A stretch of DNA of 64,000 nucleotides, from the NCBI GenBank assembly GCA_020633895.1, contig JACKCT010000014.1, forward strand, positions 1 through 64,000. The letters are read 5' to 3'. The notes beneath the pieces are model-generated. The model saw only the letters and a list, made by a program, of their open reading frames with translations, did no database searches and had not been told where the DNA came from. Position 1 is the stretch's first letter, and each line of letters opens with the position of its first letter. Shown in pieces: positions 47,648 through 57,989 of this stretch. The translations under genes and the position numbers were made by a program. The stretch comes from Deltaproteobacteria bacterium. GTDB taxonomy: Bacteria; Lernaellota; Lernaellaia; JACKCT01.

Positions 47648-48424
47648 ATGCATCCGCGACGATTCCGGTTTATCCTGGCGCTAATGCTGTACTCTTTCCC
47701 GGCCATGGGCATGGCTTACGCCGCCGAGGAATCGATCACCGCCGACCGGATCATCAAAAAAGCCGACGAGCTGGCCCGGGGCGAGACCAGTTACTCGGAA
47801 ATCACCATGCGCGTGACAACCAAGCACTGGGACCGCCAGATGTCCTTGAAAAGCTGGACCAAGGGCACCGAAAAGGCCTTCATCGTCATCACCGCCCCTG
47901 CCCGGGACGCGGGGACGACTTTCCTGAAGCGCGGCAATCAGATGTGGCAGTACCTGCCCAAGATCGAGCGCAAGATCAAGATTCCCCCGTCGATGATGCT
48001 CCAATCCTGGATGAACTCGGATTTCACCAACGACGACCTGGCCCGCGCCGACTCCATGGTCACGGACTACGAACATAAGATCGTCGGCAGCGAAGTCATC
48101 GACGACAACGAAGCATGGAAAATCGAAAGCATCCCCCACGAAGACGCCCCCGTGTACTGGGGCAAGCTCGTCTCCCTGGTGCAGAAAAGCGACTTCGTGC
48201 TGCGTCGGACGGAGTACTACGACCAGGACATGGAACTGACCAAGGTCTTGAGCCTGGACGACGTGAAAACCATCGACGGCCGACACATCGCCACGCACTA
48301 CGTCATGGACAACAAATCCAAGCCGGGCAACAAGACGATCCTGGATTTCGACAAGATCAACTTCGACGTGAAGGTCGACGAGGACACCTTCAGCGAAGGC
48401 AACCTGACGCGCGGCGGGCGGTAA
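47648..48424 (+). CDS. LolA-like outer-membrane lipoprotein-sorting protein
   Basis: 258 residues from ATG 47648 with AAAGGAC upstream. A Sec signal peptide ends near AYA-A. The body (GETSYSEITMRV, KSWTKGTEKAFIVI, GTTFLKRGNQMWQYLPKI, the IPPSMMLQSWM block, ADDE-type loops) matches the outer membrane lipoprotein-sorting/LolA-like family that forms a half-barrel holding a lipid. These partner with RND exporters and FtsX-type permeases. It is followed after 35 bases by two permeases. It likely ferries a lipid or lipoprotein across the periplasm. Confidence 0.85.
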   Translation: MHPRRFRFILALMLYSFPAMGMAYAAEESITADRIIKKADELARGETSYSEITMRVTTKHWDRQMSLKSWTKGTEKAFIVITAPARDAGTTFLKRGNQMWQYLPKIERKIKIPPSMMLQSWMNSDFTNDDLARADSMVTDYEHKIVGSEVIDDNEAWKIESIPHEDAPVYWGKLVSLVQKSDFVLRRTEYYDQDMELTKVLSLDDVKTIDGRHIATHYVMDNKSKPGNKTILDFDKINFDVKVDEDTFSEGNLTRGGR

Positions 48425-48459
48425 GGGATGATAGGGATTTTTCGTAGGCCGATTTCGAA

Positions 48460-49692
48460 ATGAACACCCTGCCCGTCATGGCCTGGCGCAACCTGGGACG
48501 CAATCGCCGTCGCACGGCGCTGTCCGGCGCGGCCATCGCCTTCGCCACCGCGTTGCTGATTTTCTTTCAAGCCCTGCAACTGGGCAGCTACGATTCCATG
48601 ATCGAAAACACGGTGCGCATCAACTCGGGGCATCTTCAGATCCAGCATCCCGAGTTTCGCGAGGAGGGGTCCATCGTCCTGGCGCTGGAGGATCCGGACA
48701 AGCTGCTCAAGATCGCCGACAACGCGCCGGGCGTCGTGGCCGCCTCGCCGCGCATCGTAACGGGCATGCTGGTCAGCAAGAAGGACCAGTCCTTCGGCGC
48801 CATGCTCATGGGCATCGACGCGGCGCGGGAAGCGCGGGTGACGACGATTAAGACTCTGGTCAAAGAGGGCGAATACCTGGACCCGGCCGACCCCCAAGGC
48901 GTGATCGTCGGCAAGACCCTCGCCGGCAACCTGGGCGCGACCATCGGTGACGAATTGATCCTGATGGGCACGTCCTATGACGGCTCCACCGCGGCCGAGC
49001 GGGTGCATGTGCGGGGGATCTTCAAGACCGGCCTGCCCGAGCTGGACCGCCAATCGTTCTACGCCAACCTATCCGCCGTACAGCAATGGACGTGGATGGA
49101 AGGGCGGGTGCATTCCATCGCCATCCTGCTGGACGACAATCGGTCCATCAATAAGGCGCGCGACGCCATCGCCGCCCAACTGCCGACAGGCGAGGACGCG
49201 CCGGTGGTGCTGGATTGGAAGCAGATCAACCCCGGCATCGACCAGGCGATCCGGCTGGACAAGGCGTTCGGCCAGGTGATGCTTTTCGTGCTGGTGATGA
49301 TCGTCGGCTTCGGCATCATGAACACCTTCCTGATGTCGGCCCTGGAGCGCACGCGGGAGTTCGGCGTGATGCTCGCCATCGGCGTGCGGCCCCGCACCTG
49401 CGCGTGGATGCTGATTCTCGAAGGGCAGCTTCTGTTCCTTGTCAGTTTTCTGACCGGAACGGTCGTCGGCACGCTGGTGACGCTCTATTTCTCCCGCGAC
49501 GGCATCACCTTCCCCGGCTCGGACGCCATGTACGAATCCTACGGCATGTCCCAGACCATCTTTCCGTCCCTGACCGGCGAGGTGGCGTACATGACCGTCG
49601 GCATGGTGTGGGTAATTGTCGCGCTGGTCTCCGCCTACCCGGCCTGGCGCATCACGCGACTGCGTCCGGTGCAGGCGCTGAGGTTTGTGTAG
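48460..49692 (+). CDS. ABC transporter permease, FtsX/MacB type (first)
   Basis: 410 residues. A membrane helix near the start (about 20-42, after RNLGRNRRRTALSG), a periplasmic MacB-type domain (about 45-270), then three helices with the NTFLMSALERTREFGVMLAIG and SAYPAWRITRLRPVQALR blocks of FtsX. This is a LolC/E- or MacB-like permease. The gene ends one base before the start of the next permease, a close paralogue, so the pair forms a heterodimer. The ATPase is not in the window. Confidence 0.88.
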   Translation: MNTLPVMAWRNLGRNRRRTALSGAAIAFATALLIFFQALQLGSYDSMIENTVRINSGHLQIQHPEFREEGSIVLALEDPDKLLKIADNAPGVVAASPRIVTGMLVSKKDQSFGAMLMGIDAAREARVTTIKTLVKEGEYLDPADPQGVIVGKTLAGNLGATIGDELILMGTSYDGSTAAERVHVRGIFKTGLPELDRQSFYANLSAVQQWTWMEGRVHSIAILLDDNRSINKARDAIAAQLPTGEDAPVVLDWKQINPGIDQAIRLDKAFGQVMLFVLVMIVGFGIMNTFLMSALERTREFGVMLAIGVRPRTCAWMLILEGQLLFLVSFLTGTVVGTLVTLYFSRDGITFPGSDAMYESYGMSQTIFPSLTGEVAYMTVGMVWVIVALVSAYPAWRITRLRPVQALRFV

Positions 49693-50919
49693 ATGCTCAT
49701 GATCGTCGCCACCGCCTGGCGCAACCTTTGGCGCAACGTGCGACGCACGGTGATCCTGCTGTCGGGCGTGTCGGTGGGGCTGTTCGGCGTGTTGTTCTAC
49801 ATCGGGTTCGTGAACGCCTATTTCGAACAGATGAAGGAAAACGCCGTGGCGACGTTGACCGGCCATGTGAAGGTCAACGCGCCGGGCTATCAGGAAAACC
49901 CGTCGCCGTCCAAGAACATCCCCGCCGACGAGGATCTGCTGGCCGAACTGCGAAAGGACCCGCTCATCCAGGGCGCCGCCAGCCGGGTGATCGGGGTGGC
50001 CATGGCCGCCAACCCGGAGCGCACCGAACAGGTGACGCTGGTGGGCGTGATGGCGGATGAAGAGGCGTCCATCTCCGCCGTCCCCGGGGGCGTCACACAG
50101 GGCCGGTGGCTGCGCGACGGCGAGGACCGGGCCCTCGTGGTGGGTGAGGCGTTTCTCAAGCGCTACAAAACCAAGCTCGACCGGCGCGTCGTGCTCATGG
50201 CGTACAACTCCCAGGGCGACATCGCCAGCGAGGCGTTCAAGATCGTCGGCGCCTTTAAGACCGACACCGAAATGTTCGACGAGCAGCATGTCTACACCTC
50301 CCTGTCCGAGGCGCAGAAATTCTTCGCCCTCGGCGACCGGGTCACGGAACACACCATCGTCGGCGTGAACATCAACGACGCGCCCGTCGTGCGCGAAAAG
50401 GTCGCCGCCAAGTTCGACCCCAAGACCTATCAGGTTCAGGCCTGGACGGAGCTGGTGCCGCTGCTGACGGACATGATGGAACTGACCAAGTCGACGCTGT
50501 GGATCTTCTACGGCGTGTTCTACCTGGCGATGGGTTTCGGCATCGCCAATACCTTCCTGATGGTGGTTCACGAACGCACCCGCGAGTTGGGCGTGATGCT
50601 GGCGCTGGGCGTATCCAAGGGACTCATCATGGGAATGATGATGATCGAGGCCGTGCTGGTCGCCATTGCCGGAGCGATCGTGGGCGGCGGCATTTCGATC
50701 GCCGTGGTGGCCTACTTCGCCAAGGTCGGGCTGGATTTTTCGTTCGCCGCCGAGGGCATGGAGATGTGGGGCGGCGCGGGAATCATGTATCCCTACCTGA
50801 CCGCCGACAACCTGGCGCTGGTCATGTCTCTGACCGTCGCCATCGCCGTGGTGATGTCCCTCTACCCGGCGTGGCTCGCCTCGCGGGTGCATCCGGTGGA
50901 AGCGATCCGGAGTTTGTGA
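49693..50919 (+). CDS. ABC transporter permease, FtsX/MacB type (second)
   Basis: 408 residues with the same layout as the first: a start helix after RNLWRNVRRTVIL, a periplasmic domain with IPADEDLLAEL and the GEAFLKRYK block, then FtsX helices with NTFLMVVHERTRELGVMLALG and LYPAWLASRVHPVEAIR. It abuts the first permease with no gap, so it is translated from the same transcript. The two with the LolA-like protein suggest an envelope export or extraction machine; the ATPase (LolD/MacB type) must come from elsewhere. Confidence 0.88.
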   Translation: MLMIVATAWRNLWRNVRRTVILLSGVSVGLFGVLFYIGFVNAYFEQMKENAVATLTGHVKVNAPGYQENPSPSKNIPADEDLLAELRKDPLIQGAASRVIGVAMAANPERTEQVTLVGVMADEEASISAVPGGVTQGRWLRDGEDRALVVGEAFLKRYKTKLDRRVVLMAYNSQGDIASEAFKIVGAFKTDTEMFDEQHVYTSLSEAQKFFALGDRVTEHTIVGVNINDAPVVREKVAAKFDPKTYQVQAWTELVPLLTDMMELTKSTLWIFYGVFYLAMGFGIANTFLMVVHERTRELGVMLALGVSKGLIMGMMMIEAVLVAIAGAIVGGGISIAVVAYFAKVGLDFSFAAEGMEMWGGAGIMYPYLTADNLALVMSLTVAIAVVMSLYPAWLASRVHPVEAIRSL

Positions 50920-50959
50920 CCGAGAGATGAGGGATCGCGCCCGACCGACCGCGCCCAAA

Positions 50960-51078
50960 CAGAGCCGCGCACGGTAGTAAGCGGTTTGGCACGTCCCGGT
51001 ACGCCACATTCGATGCGTCAAACAACGTTTAGTTCGTGCCAAGTTGGACCAGACCCCTCACTACCGTTCGGGGCTCTG
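50960..51078. repeat. Complete 119-bp CAGAGCC...GGCTCTG element
   Basis: Between the convergent ends of the second permease and the phosphoribosyltransferase. The left arm reads CAGAGCCGCGCACGGTAGTA; the inverted right arm ends GGGGCTCTG. The interior shares GGTACGCC and CGATG-type blocks with 6090-6208. Confidence 0.8.
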
Positions 51079-51104
51079 AAGCGGCGGGAGCAACCCGTTG
51101 GTGC

Positions 51105-51749
51105 CTACCGCGTCGTGTCCGCCACCGGCAGGAGGTTCTCGTCCACCCAACTCTCGCGCAAGGTGCGTTCGGCGAGGCCGTATTGGCGGGTGGAGGGCAG
51201 GCCGCGGGTGCAGTCGGGGCATTGCTCGGCATGCACCGCCTTGAAGACTGTCTGCACCGCCGGGAAGACCGGCAGGCCGAACATCGTCTCCCCTTCGTTG
51301 CGGTGAAACAGGCACGAGATGCCCACGAATTCATAGCGATTCTTGTAGATACGCCAGAGCAGTTCGTGGACCATGCGCCCGGCATGCAGCACGTCGTCGT
51401 GGATCAACACCCGCGCCGGGCCGGGACGCAGCGTGTCCGACTCGGCCGAAACATATTCCAACTTGGGCAGGCGAAAGCGCGTCGCCCGATAGCGCGCCAG
51501 GAAGCGGGCCGTAGCCTTGGACGTGTCGTCGGGGGTGAGGATGAAATCGATGCCCAGATCGCCCAGGCGCTCGTCAATCCGCTGGACGCACTCCGAATAG
51601 AGCGGAAGCGAATCCTGCAAGCGGTCGACGTGAATATATTCCGACGCGTGCAGCCCCGGATTGCCGTACCCGTCCCCCAAGACGAAGTGACCGGTTTCGA
51701 CCACGCCGGCCGCCATCAAGTCGGTAATAATTTGTGAATCCGTGCGCAT
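51105..51749 (-). CDS. Orotate phosphoribosyltransferase-like protein
   Basis: 214 residues, the size of OPRT. The start, GHFVLGDGYGNPGLHASEYIH, mimics the OPRT GHF.L.SG....YI segment. The PRPP site is ARVLIHDDVLHAG (about 111-123), with two acidic residues but not the usual TTG loop. The C-terminal Cys pair (EQCPDCTRGLP) matches the CPLCA.G.P found in some OPRTs. It may make OMP from orotate, or be a phosphoribosyltransferase with another base. No other pyrimidine genes are adjacent, so the function is not certain. Confidence 0.7.
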   Translation of the reverse strand: MRTDSQIITDLMAAGVVETGHFVLGDGYGNPGLHASEYIHVDRLQDSLPLYSECVQRIDERLGDLGIDFILTPDDTSKATARFLARYRATRFRLPKLEYVSAESDTLRPGPARVLIHDDVLHAGRMVHELLWRIYKNRYEFVGISCLFHRNEGETMFGLPVFPAVQTVFKAVHAEQCPDCTRGLPSTRQYGLAERTLRESWVDENLLPVADTTR

Positions 51750-51819
51750 TTCTCATCCCGCCATGCCCCAAAGGCCAATTCATGGGCGCATTATTTCGCT
51801 GACGCCCGGTCAGGTCAAG

Positions 51820-51840
51820 CAAAAAACGACGCAGTGCGTC
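51820..51840 (-). terminator. Rho-independent terminator for the 53252-51912 gene
   Basis: On the minus strand, GACGC-ACT-GCGTC followed by GTTTTTT, about 75 bases past the stop of the membrane-anchored helical gene. Confidence 0.6.
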
Positions 51841-51911
51841 AGGATGCCGCAAGGCGGCGTAAATTCATGATTATTAGGGCAAATACGGCTCAAATCGCCG
51901 ATGAGAATTCG

Positions 51912-53252
51912 TCAGTCGGAATAGAGGTGCTGCAGCGCCAAGAGCAGAGCGTGGGACTGGTGCTGCGTCACGTCGATGCGCAAGGGGGCTTCGCTGCGAT
52001 GGTTCATCACGCCGCCCACCGCGATGGGATCGTCCGTGCGGTGGGCCTGGAGAAAACGATTCTCCTTGATCAGCGGACCCTCGACCTGCCATGAGATGAG
52101 TTTATACAATCCATAGTCGATCGCAAAGCCTAAATCGTTCATTGCCGCCTTATTTTCTCGCCTTTTTGCAATAGCGTACGCGCTGGCGATGCCCTCGTGG
52201 GCGTAGGCGGTGTTGCGCGTGCGGCGCAGCGTCTGGTGCGTGTGGATCATCCACCAACCCAGCACCAGCGTAATGTCTTCATAAAGATCCGCGTCTTTCC
52301 AACCGGCGCCGCCGTATTCCTCGAAGGACATGGACCCCCACTGGTAGAAACCCTTGGTCTGATCCGAGTCGCGATTCTTCGCCCAGGCCTTCACGGTGTA
52401 CGTCTCGGCCATGGCCCGCGCGGCCTTTTCGATGGTCGGCACCAAGGATTTGCGATCCAGGTATTTGGCCGCCTTGACCATCGCCAGCAGGCTTTCGCCG
52501 TCGTAGTAGGGGCTATAACCCCGCGAGGAGGTTTTGGTCAGCGTGTTGAAACCGCGCGAGATGTGCCCGTTGTCGAGCTGCATCGCTTGGAGGAAGGCCA
52601 GGTAGCCGTCCAGCTTCGCGTTCCAATCGGCGCGCAGATCGTCCGGAATCGCATAATCCGAACGCAGCGATTCAATCAGCGCCAGCGCCACCAAGGCCAC
52701 GGTGCCGCTGTCGCAGGACGAGTTGCCGGGATACTTGATGTAGGTGCGGCCGTCTTTCCATTCCTTCGTGTGCTCGGCGAAGAAGTCTATGCCCTTCTTG
52801 ACGGCGGCGAAGGTCGCCTCGTCGGGCATCTCCCGCAGCATCAACGCGATGCCCCAAAGCGCGCCGGCCTGGCGGACCTGGTTGTCGTCCTTGTCGAAGG
52901 TTTTGTTCACGAAGTCGTATTGGTAGTTGAAGTTGCCCTCGGGCTTCTGGTTGTTGAGCAGAAACTGCTTGTCCAGTTCGAGAGACGCGAGGACCGTTTC
53001 CTTGTCGAGCTTGCGTTCGGTGGATCGCGTCTTCCATTCGAGTTGGTCTTCCATCTCGCGCATGCGCTGCTCGAACGGCTCGGACGAGGCGTCGGCCATC
53101 CCCTCGTCGGGCGTGGGCACCAGCGGCCCGATCGGCGAACGCAGGAACCGCCAACCCGCCGCCGCCACGGCGACGATCGCCAGCACGATCAGGATGTAAT
53201 TGAGAACGCGCCCCACGGGCGACGAAGGCTTGGGATCCGGATTCTCGGACAT
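51912..53252 (-). CDS. Membrane-anchored (alpha/alpha)-barrel-like protein of unknown function
   Basis: 446 residues from ATG 53252, with GAAGGG about ten bases upstream; the open frame to 53279 adds nine residues with no ribosome site. One membrane helix (about 17-35), an acid-rich linker (about 45-65), then about 370 residues of helical repeats with Gly-aromatic patterns (YPGNSSCDSGTVALVALALIES; SPYYDGESLLAMVKAA). This is typical of six-hairpin toroids of glycosidases, lyases and cyclases. No catalytic motif was identified. It may be a periplasmic glycan-modifying or binding protein. A terminator follows. Confidence 0.6.
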   Translation of the reverse strand: MSENPDPKPSSPVGRVLNYILIVLAIVAVAAAGWRFLRSPIGPLVPTPDEGMADASSEPFEQRMREMEDQLEWKTRSTERKLDKETVLASLELDKQFLLNNQKPEGNFNYQYDFVNKTFDKDDNQVRQAGALWGIALMLREMPDEATFAAVKKGIDFFAEHTKEWKDGRTYIKYPGNSSCDSGTVALVALALIESLRSDYAIPDDLRADWNAKLDGYLAFLQAMQLDNGHISRGFNTLTKTSSRGYSPYYDGESLLAMVKAAKYLDRKSLVPTIEKAARAMAETYTVKAWAKNRDSDQTKGFYQWGSMSFEEYGGAGWKDADLYEDITLVLGWWMIHTHQTLRRTRNTAYAHEGIASAYAIAKRRENKAAMNDLGFAIDYGLYKLISWQVEGPLIKENRFLQAHRTDDPIAVGGVMNHRSEAPLRIDVTQHQSHALLLALQHLYSD

Positions 53253-53362
53253 GGAAGACAACCCTTCACGAAGATGCACAAGAAAGACAAAGAAAACCGA
53301 ACGCGCATCTTGGCATAGGGATGGTCGGCGTTGGAAGGGGGTGACGCTTTGGAACAGCGACC

Positions 53363-54562
53363 TTACGCGCTCAGCGCCCCGACCAACTGCTCGATAGCGA
53401 AGTCCATCTCGTCATCATTGATGTTGATGGGCGGGGCCAAACGGATGGAATGCACCCGCGTCTCCTTGGCCAGCACGCCGCGCTCGCGCAGCCGCTCGCA
53501 ATAGTCGTGGGCGGACATCTCGCCCTCGCCCATCTCCACCGCCGCCAGCAAGCCCCGGCCGCGAATATCCACGATCTGGGGATTGGAGATCTTGCGCAGC
53601 GCGTCCATCAACTTCGCGCCCTGGCGTTTCGCGTTTTCGCAGAGGTTTTCGTCCTCGATGATCGCGATCGCCTCCAACGCGCACCGGCAGGCCAGCGGAT
53701 TGCCTCCGAAGGTGGAGCCGTGCTCGCCGGGCACCAGCACGTCCATCACGTCCTTGCGCCCCATCGCCACGCTGATAGGCACCATGCCGCCGCCCAGGGT
53801 TTTGCCCAGGGTCAGCACGTCCGGTTTGATGTCCTCGCCGTCGTGGGAAAACATCATGCCGCAACGGCCGAACGCCGACTGGATCTCGTCGAGGATGAGC
53901 AACAGGTTGTGCTCGTCGCAAAGCGCCCGCAGTTCGCGCAGGTAGCCCTCCGGCGGAATGCGCACGCCGGCCTCGCCTTGAATCGGCTCCACCAGGATCG
54001 CGCAGGTGTTCTCGGTGATGCGCTGCCGCGCCGACTCGATGTCGCCGTATTGGGCCACGTCGAAGCCGGGAGTGTGGGGACCGAAAAATTCGTACGCCTT
54101 GCGCGTATCGGAAAAACCGATCAGCGCGGTGGTGCGTCCGTGGAAGTTGCCCGTGCAGGCCAGGATGCGCGCCTCGTTGAGGGGGATGCCCTTTTTCACG
54201 TATCCCCACTTGCGGGCGATCTTCACCGCGGTTTCCACCGCCTCGGCGCCCGAATTCATGGGCAGCACCCGGTCCAGGCCGCTGATGTCGCACAGCTTCT
54301 TCATCAACGGTCCCAGGGTTTCCGAGTAAAACGCCCGGCTGATCACCGACAACTTGCCCGCCTGGTCGCACACGGCCTTGACCATGCGCGGGTGGGCGTG
54401 GCCCAGGTTCGTCGCCGAGTTGGCGGACATCATGTCCAGATAGCGGCGGCCGTCGGCGTCGTAGAGCCAGACCCCCTCTCCCCGCGACAACACAAGGGGA
54501 ACGGGAGCGTAATTGCTCGAACCGTACGTTTCGGCCATTTCGATAAGATTTTGCGCGTCCAT
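53363..54562 (-). CDS. rocD: Ornithine aminotransferase
   Basis: 399 residues from ATG 54562 with GGGAGG just upstream; the open frame continues to 54802, which is leader, not protein. A class III PLP aminotransferase with NSGAEAVETAVKIARKWG, HGRT, LILDEIQSAFGR (Asp225) and the PLP-binding Lys254 in TLGKTLGGG. The sequence closely follows ornithine-oxo-acid transaminase, which makes glutamate semialdehyde from ornithine, linking arginine and proline metabolism. Related acetylornithine aminotransferase is possible, but the overall pattern favours OAT. It is divergent from grpE. Confidence 0.88.
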   Translation of the reverse strand: MDAQNLIEMAETYGSSNYAPVPLVLSRGEGVWLYDADGRRYLDMMSANSATNLGHAHPRMVKAVCDQAGKLSVISRAFYSETLGPLMKKLCDISGLDRVLPMNSGAEAVETAVKIARKWGYVKKGIPLNEARILACTGNFHGRTTALIGFSDTRKAYEFFGPHTPGFDVAQYGDIESARQRITENTCAILVEPIQGEAGVRIPPEGYLRELRALCDEHNLLLILDEIQSAFGRCGMMFSHDGEDIKPDVLTLGKTLGGGMVPISVAMGRKDVMDVLVPGEHGSTFGGNPLACRCALEAIAIIEDENLCENAKRQGAKLMDALRKISNPQIVDIRGRGLLAAVEMGEGEMSAHDYCERLRERGVLAKETRVHSIRLAPPININDDEMDFAIEQLVGALSA

Positions 54563-54738
54563 AGGGCCCGCCTCCCAAAAACGGGCGCCGAACTTATCCG
54601 AGGGCGAGGCGGCTGTCCAGCGATCACGCCGGGACAAACGGAGCCGAACGGCGAAATCGACCGAAATCGGCGAAAACTCCCTCGGCGGGATGCCTTGGAC
54701 ACAATGACGGCAAGTCACGAGGAATGCAGGGAAATTCC

Positions 54739-54767
54739 TTGACAAGGCTCGGAGCCGTCCGTAAAAA
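54739..54767 (+). promoter_or_regulatory. Candidate promoter for grpE
   Basis: TTGACA (54739-54744), a 17-base spacer and TAAAAA (54762-54767). The leader of about 90 bases holds a palindrome. Confidence 0.55.
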
Positions 54768-54801
54768 GTTGCGAAGGGGACATTGGGACATTTTTTGAAC
54801 A

Positions 54802-54821
54802 TTCGATCAAATTAGATCGAA
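54802..54821. promoter_or_regulatory. Palindrome TTCGATC-AAATTA-GATCGAA in the grpE leader
   Basis: A 7-base inverted repeat with a 6-base centre, between the grpE promoter and the start codon. It is placed like a CIRCE box but with a different sequence (CIRCE is TTAGCACTC-N9-GAGTGCTAA). A likely operator for heat-shock control. Confidence 0.5.
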
Positions 54822-54860
54822 ACCCGTTCGCCTTCCGCGACGCCAAGGACTATTTCGACA

Positions 54861-55931
54861 TTGAGTTCCGACGAGGAAAAATCCAGCATCACGACCGATA
54901 TTCCCCTGTCGGCCTTTGAAGAGGCCCTCCGGGCGGTCGAGAATATCCAGCGCACCGCCAAGACCAAACGTCCGGCGGCCCCGTCTCCCTCGGAAAACGA
55001 CGAGGCGGACGTGGAGATCGACGTCGAAAGCGACGCCGAACGGCTGGGCGAATTTCTCGAGACCCTCGAATCCGCGAACCCCGGGCAAAACGTCGCAACC
55101 GCCGTTGCCCGTCCCGAACCCATGGCGACCAAAAGCGACCTGGACCGCCTCGCCGAACTCATGGAAGAGGAACGCACCCTGGAAAAAGAGGCGGAGTTTC
55201 TTCGCTCCATCCTGATGGAGGGCGCGGGCTCCGGCGGGTCCGGCCCGCACGACGAAAAGGCGCTCAAGGAAAAAGAAGAGCAGGTCAGCCAGCTTCAAGA
55301 GCGCATGGTGCGGATGCAGGCCGAGTTCGAGAATTTCAAGCGCCGCATCAATCGGGACAAGAAGGACGTGGTGCGCTTCTCCAACGAGGCGCTGATCCAA
55401 TCGCTGCTGCCGATCATCGACAACTTCGAGCGGGCCTTGGCCCACGCCGACGCCACCAACGACGCCGAAGCCACCATCGACGGCGTGCGCCTCATCCTCA
55501 AGCAGATGCACAACACCTTGGCGCAAAACGGCGTGCGCAAGATCGACGCCTCGGGCCAGGTTTTCGATCCGGCGTTTCACGAAGCCATGGCCACCATGCC
55601 CACCGACGACGCCGACGCCGGCAAGGTGATCTCCCAGTACGAACCCGGTTATTTGCTCCATGAACGGCTGCTGCGTCCGGCCAAAGTGGTCGTCGCGGAA
55701 AAAACGGCCGGCCGCGAGGCCGCGACATCGAAGGCCACACCGGACAGTAGTGAGGAAAACTCCGACAAAACCCTTGAGGTCCGCGAGAAAAACGCCGATC
55801 CGGTTAATGAAAACATCACCGAATTACCGGATGAAACCGACGGCGGAGCCGGTGAGGCCCACGTTGGGGATGAAAGTGCGACAACCGTGGAGAAACCCAC
55901 GGATTCCGAGGCGTTGGACGAAAGCAGATAA
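54861..55931 (+). CDS. grpE: GrpE nucleotide exchange factor with extended tails
   Basis: 356 residues from TTG 54861 (AAGGA 11 bases upstream); no in-frame ATG is close. GrpE is the nucleotide exchange factor of DnaK. The core spans about 130-290: coiled coil (KEEQVSQLQERMVRMQAEFENFKRR), LLPIIDNFERAL and the C-terminal PGYLLHERLLRPAKVVV block. There is an unusual acidic, Asp/Glu/Ser-rich N-terminal extension of about 130 residues and a disordered ~65-residue C-terminal tail. It precedes dnaK by 76 bases, with a second promoter in the gap. Confidence 0.92.
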   Translation: MSSDEEKSSITTDIPLSAFEEALRAVENIQRTAKTKRPAAPSPSENDEADVEIDVESDAERLGEFLETLESANPGQNVATAVARPEPMATKSDLDRLAELMEEERTLEKEAEFLRSILMEGAGSGGSGPHDEKALKEKEEQVSQLQERMVRMQAEFENFKRRINRDKKDVVRFSNEALIQSLLPIIDNFERALAHADATNDAEATIDGVRLILKQMHNTLAQNGVRKIDASGQVFDPAFHEAMATMPTDDADAGKVISQYEPGYLLHERLLRPAKVVVAEKTAGREAATSKATPDSSEENSDKTLEVREKNADPVNENITELPDETDGGAGEAHVGDESATTVEKPTDSEALDESR

Positions 55932-55933
55932 CC

Positions 55934-55962
55934 TTGACCGGGTGTCACACTCCGGCTAGACT
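55934..55962 (+). promoter_or_regulatory. Candidate promoter for dnaK
   Basis: TTGACC (55934-55939), a 17-base spacer and TAGACT (55957-55962), 46 bases before the dnaK ATG. It would let dnaK be transcribed independently of grpE. Confidence 0.5.
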
Positions 55963-56007
55963 GATCTTTCTTCCGACATGGCGAAATGGGACGGCAAGGG
56001 GCCACTG

Positions 56008-57900
<1,893 letters not shown>

Positions 57901-57929
57901 GATGCCGTCGCGATAACGACATTTCCGTG

Positions 57930-57962
57930 AAACCCGGGGCTGTGCCTCGGGTTTCCTTTTTG
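57930..57962 (+). terminator. Rho-independent terminator after dnaK
   Basis: AAACCCGGGGC pairs with GCCTCGGGTTT around TGT with one mismatch and is followed by CCTTTTT, 30 bases past the dnaK stop. Confidence 0.85.
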
Positions 57963-57989
57963 GCCGTCGGATGAAGGGGACACGGCGCG

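Noticed and set aside
45328-48078. 916-codon open frame on the plus strand
   Set aside because: It spans repeats, the antisense of the membrane protein and the start of the LolA-like gene; low-complexity Arg-rich translation shows it is not coding.
54739-54860. A CIRCE/HrcA element upstream of grpE
   Set aside because: The palindrome present does not match TTAGCACTC-N9-GAGTGCTAA.
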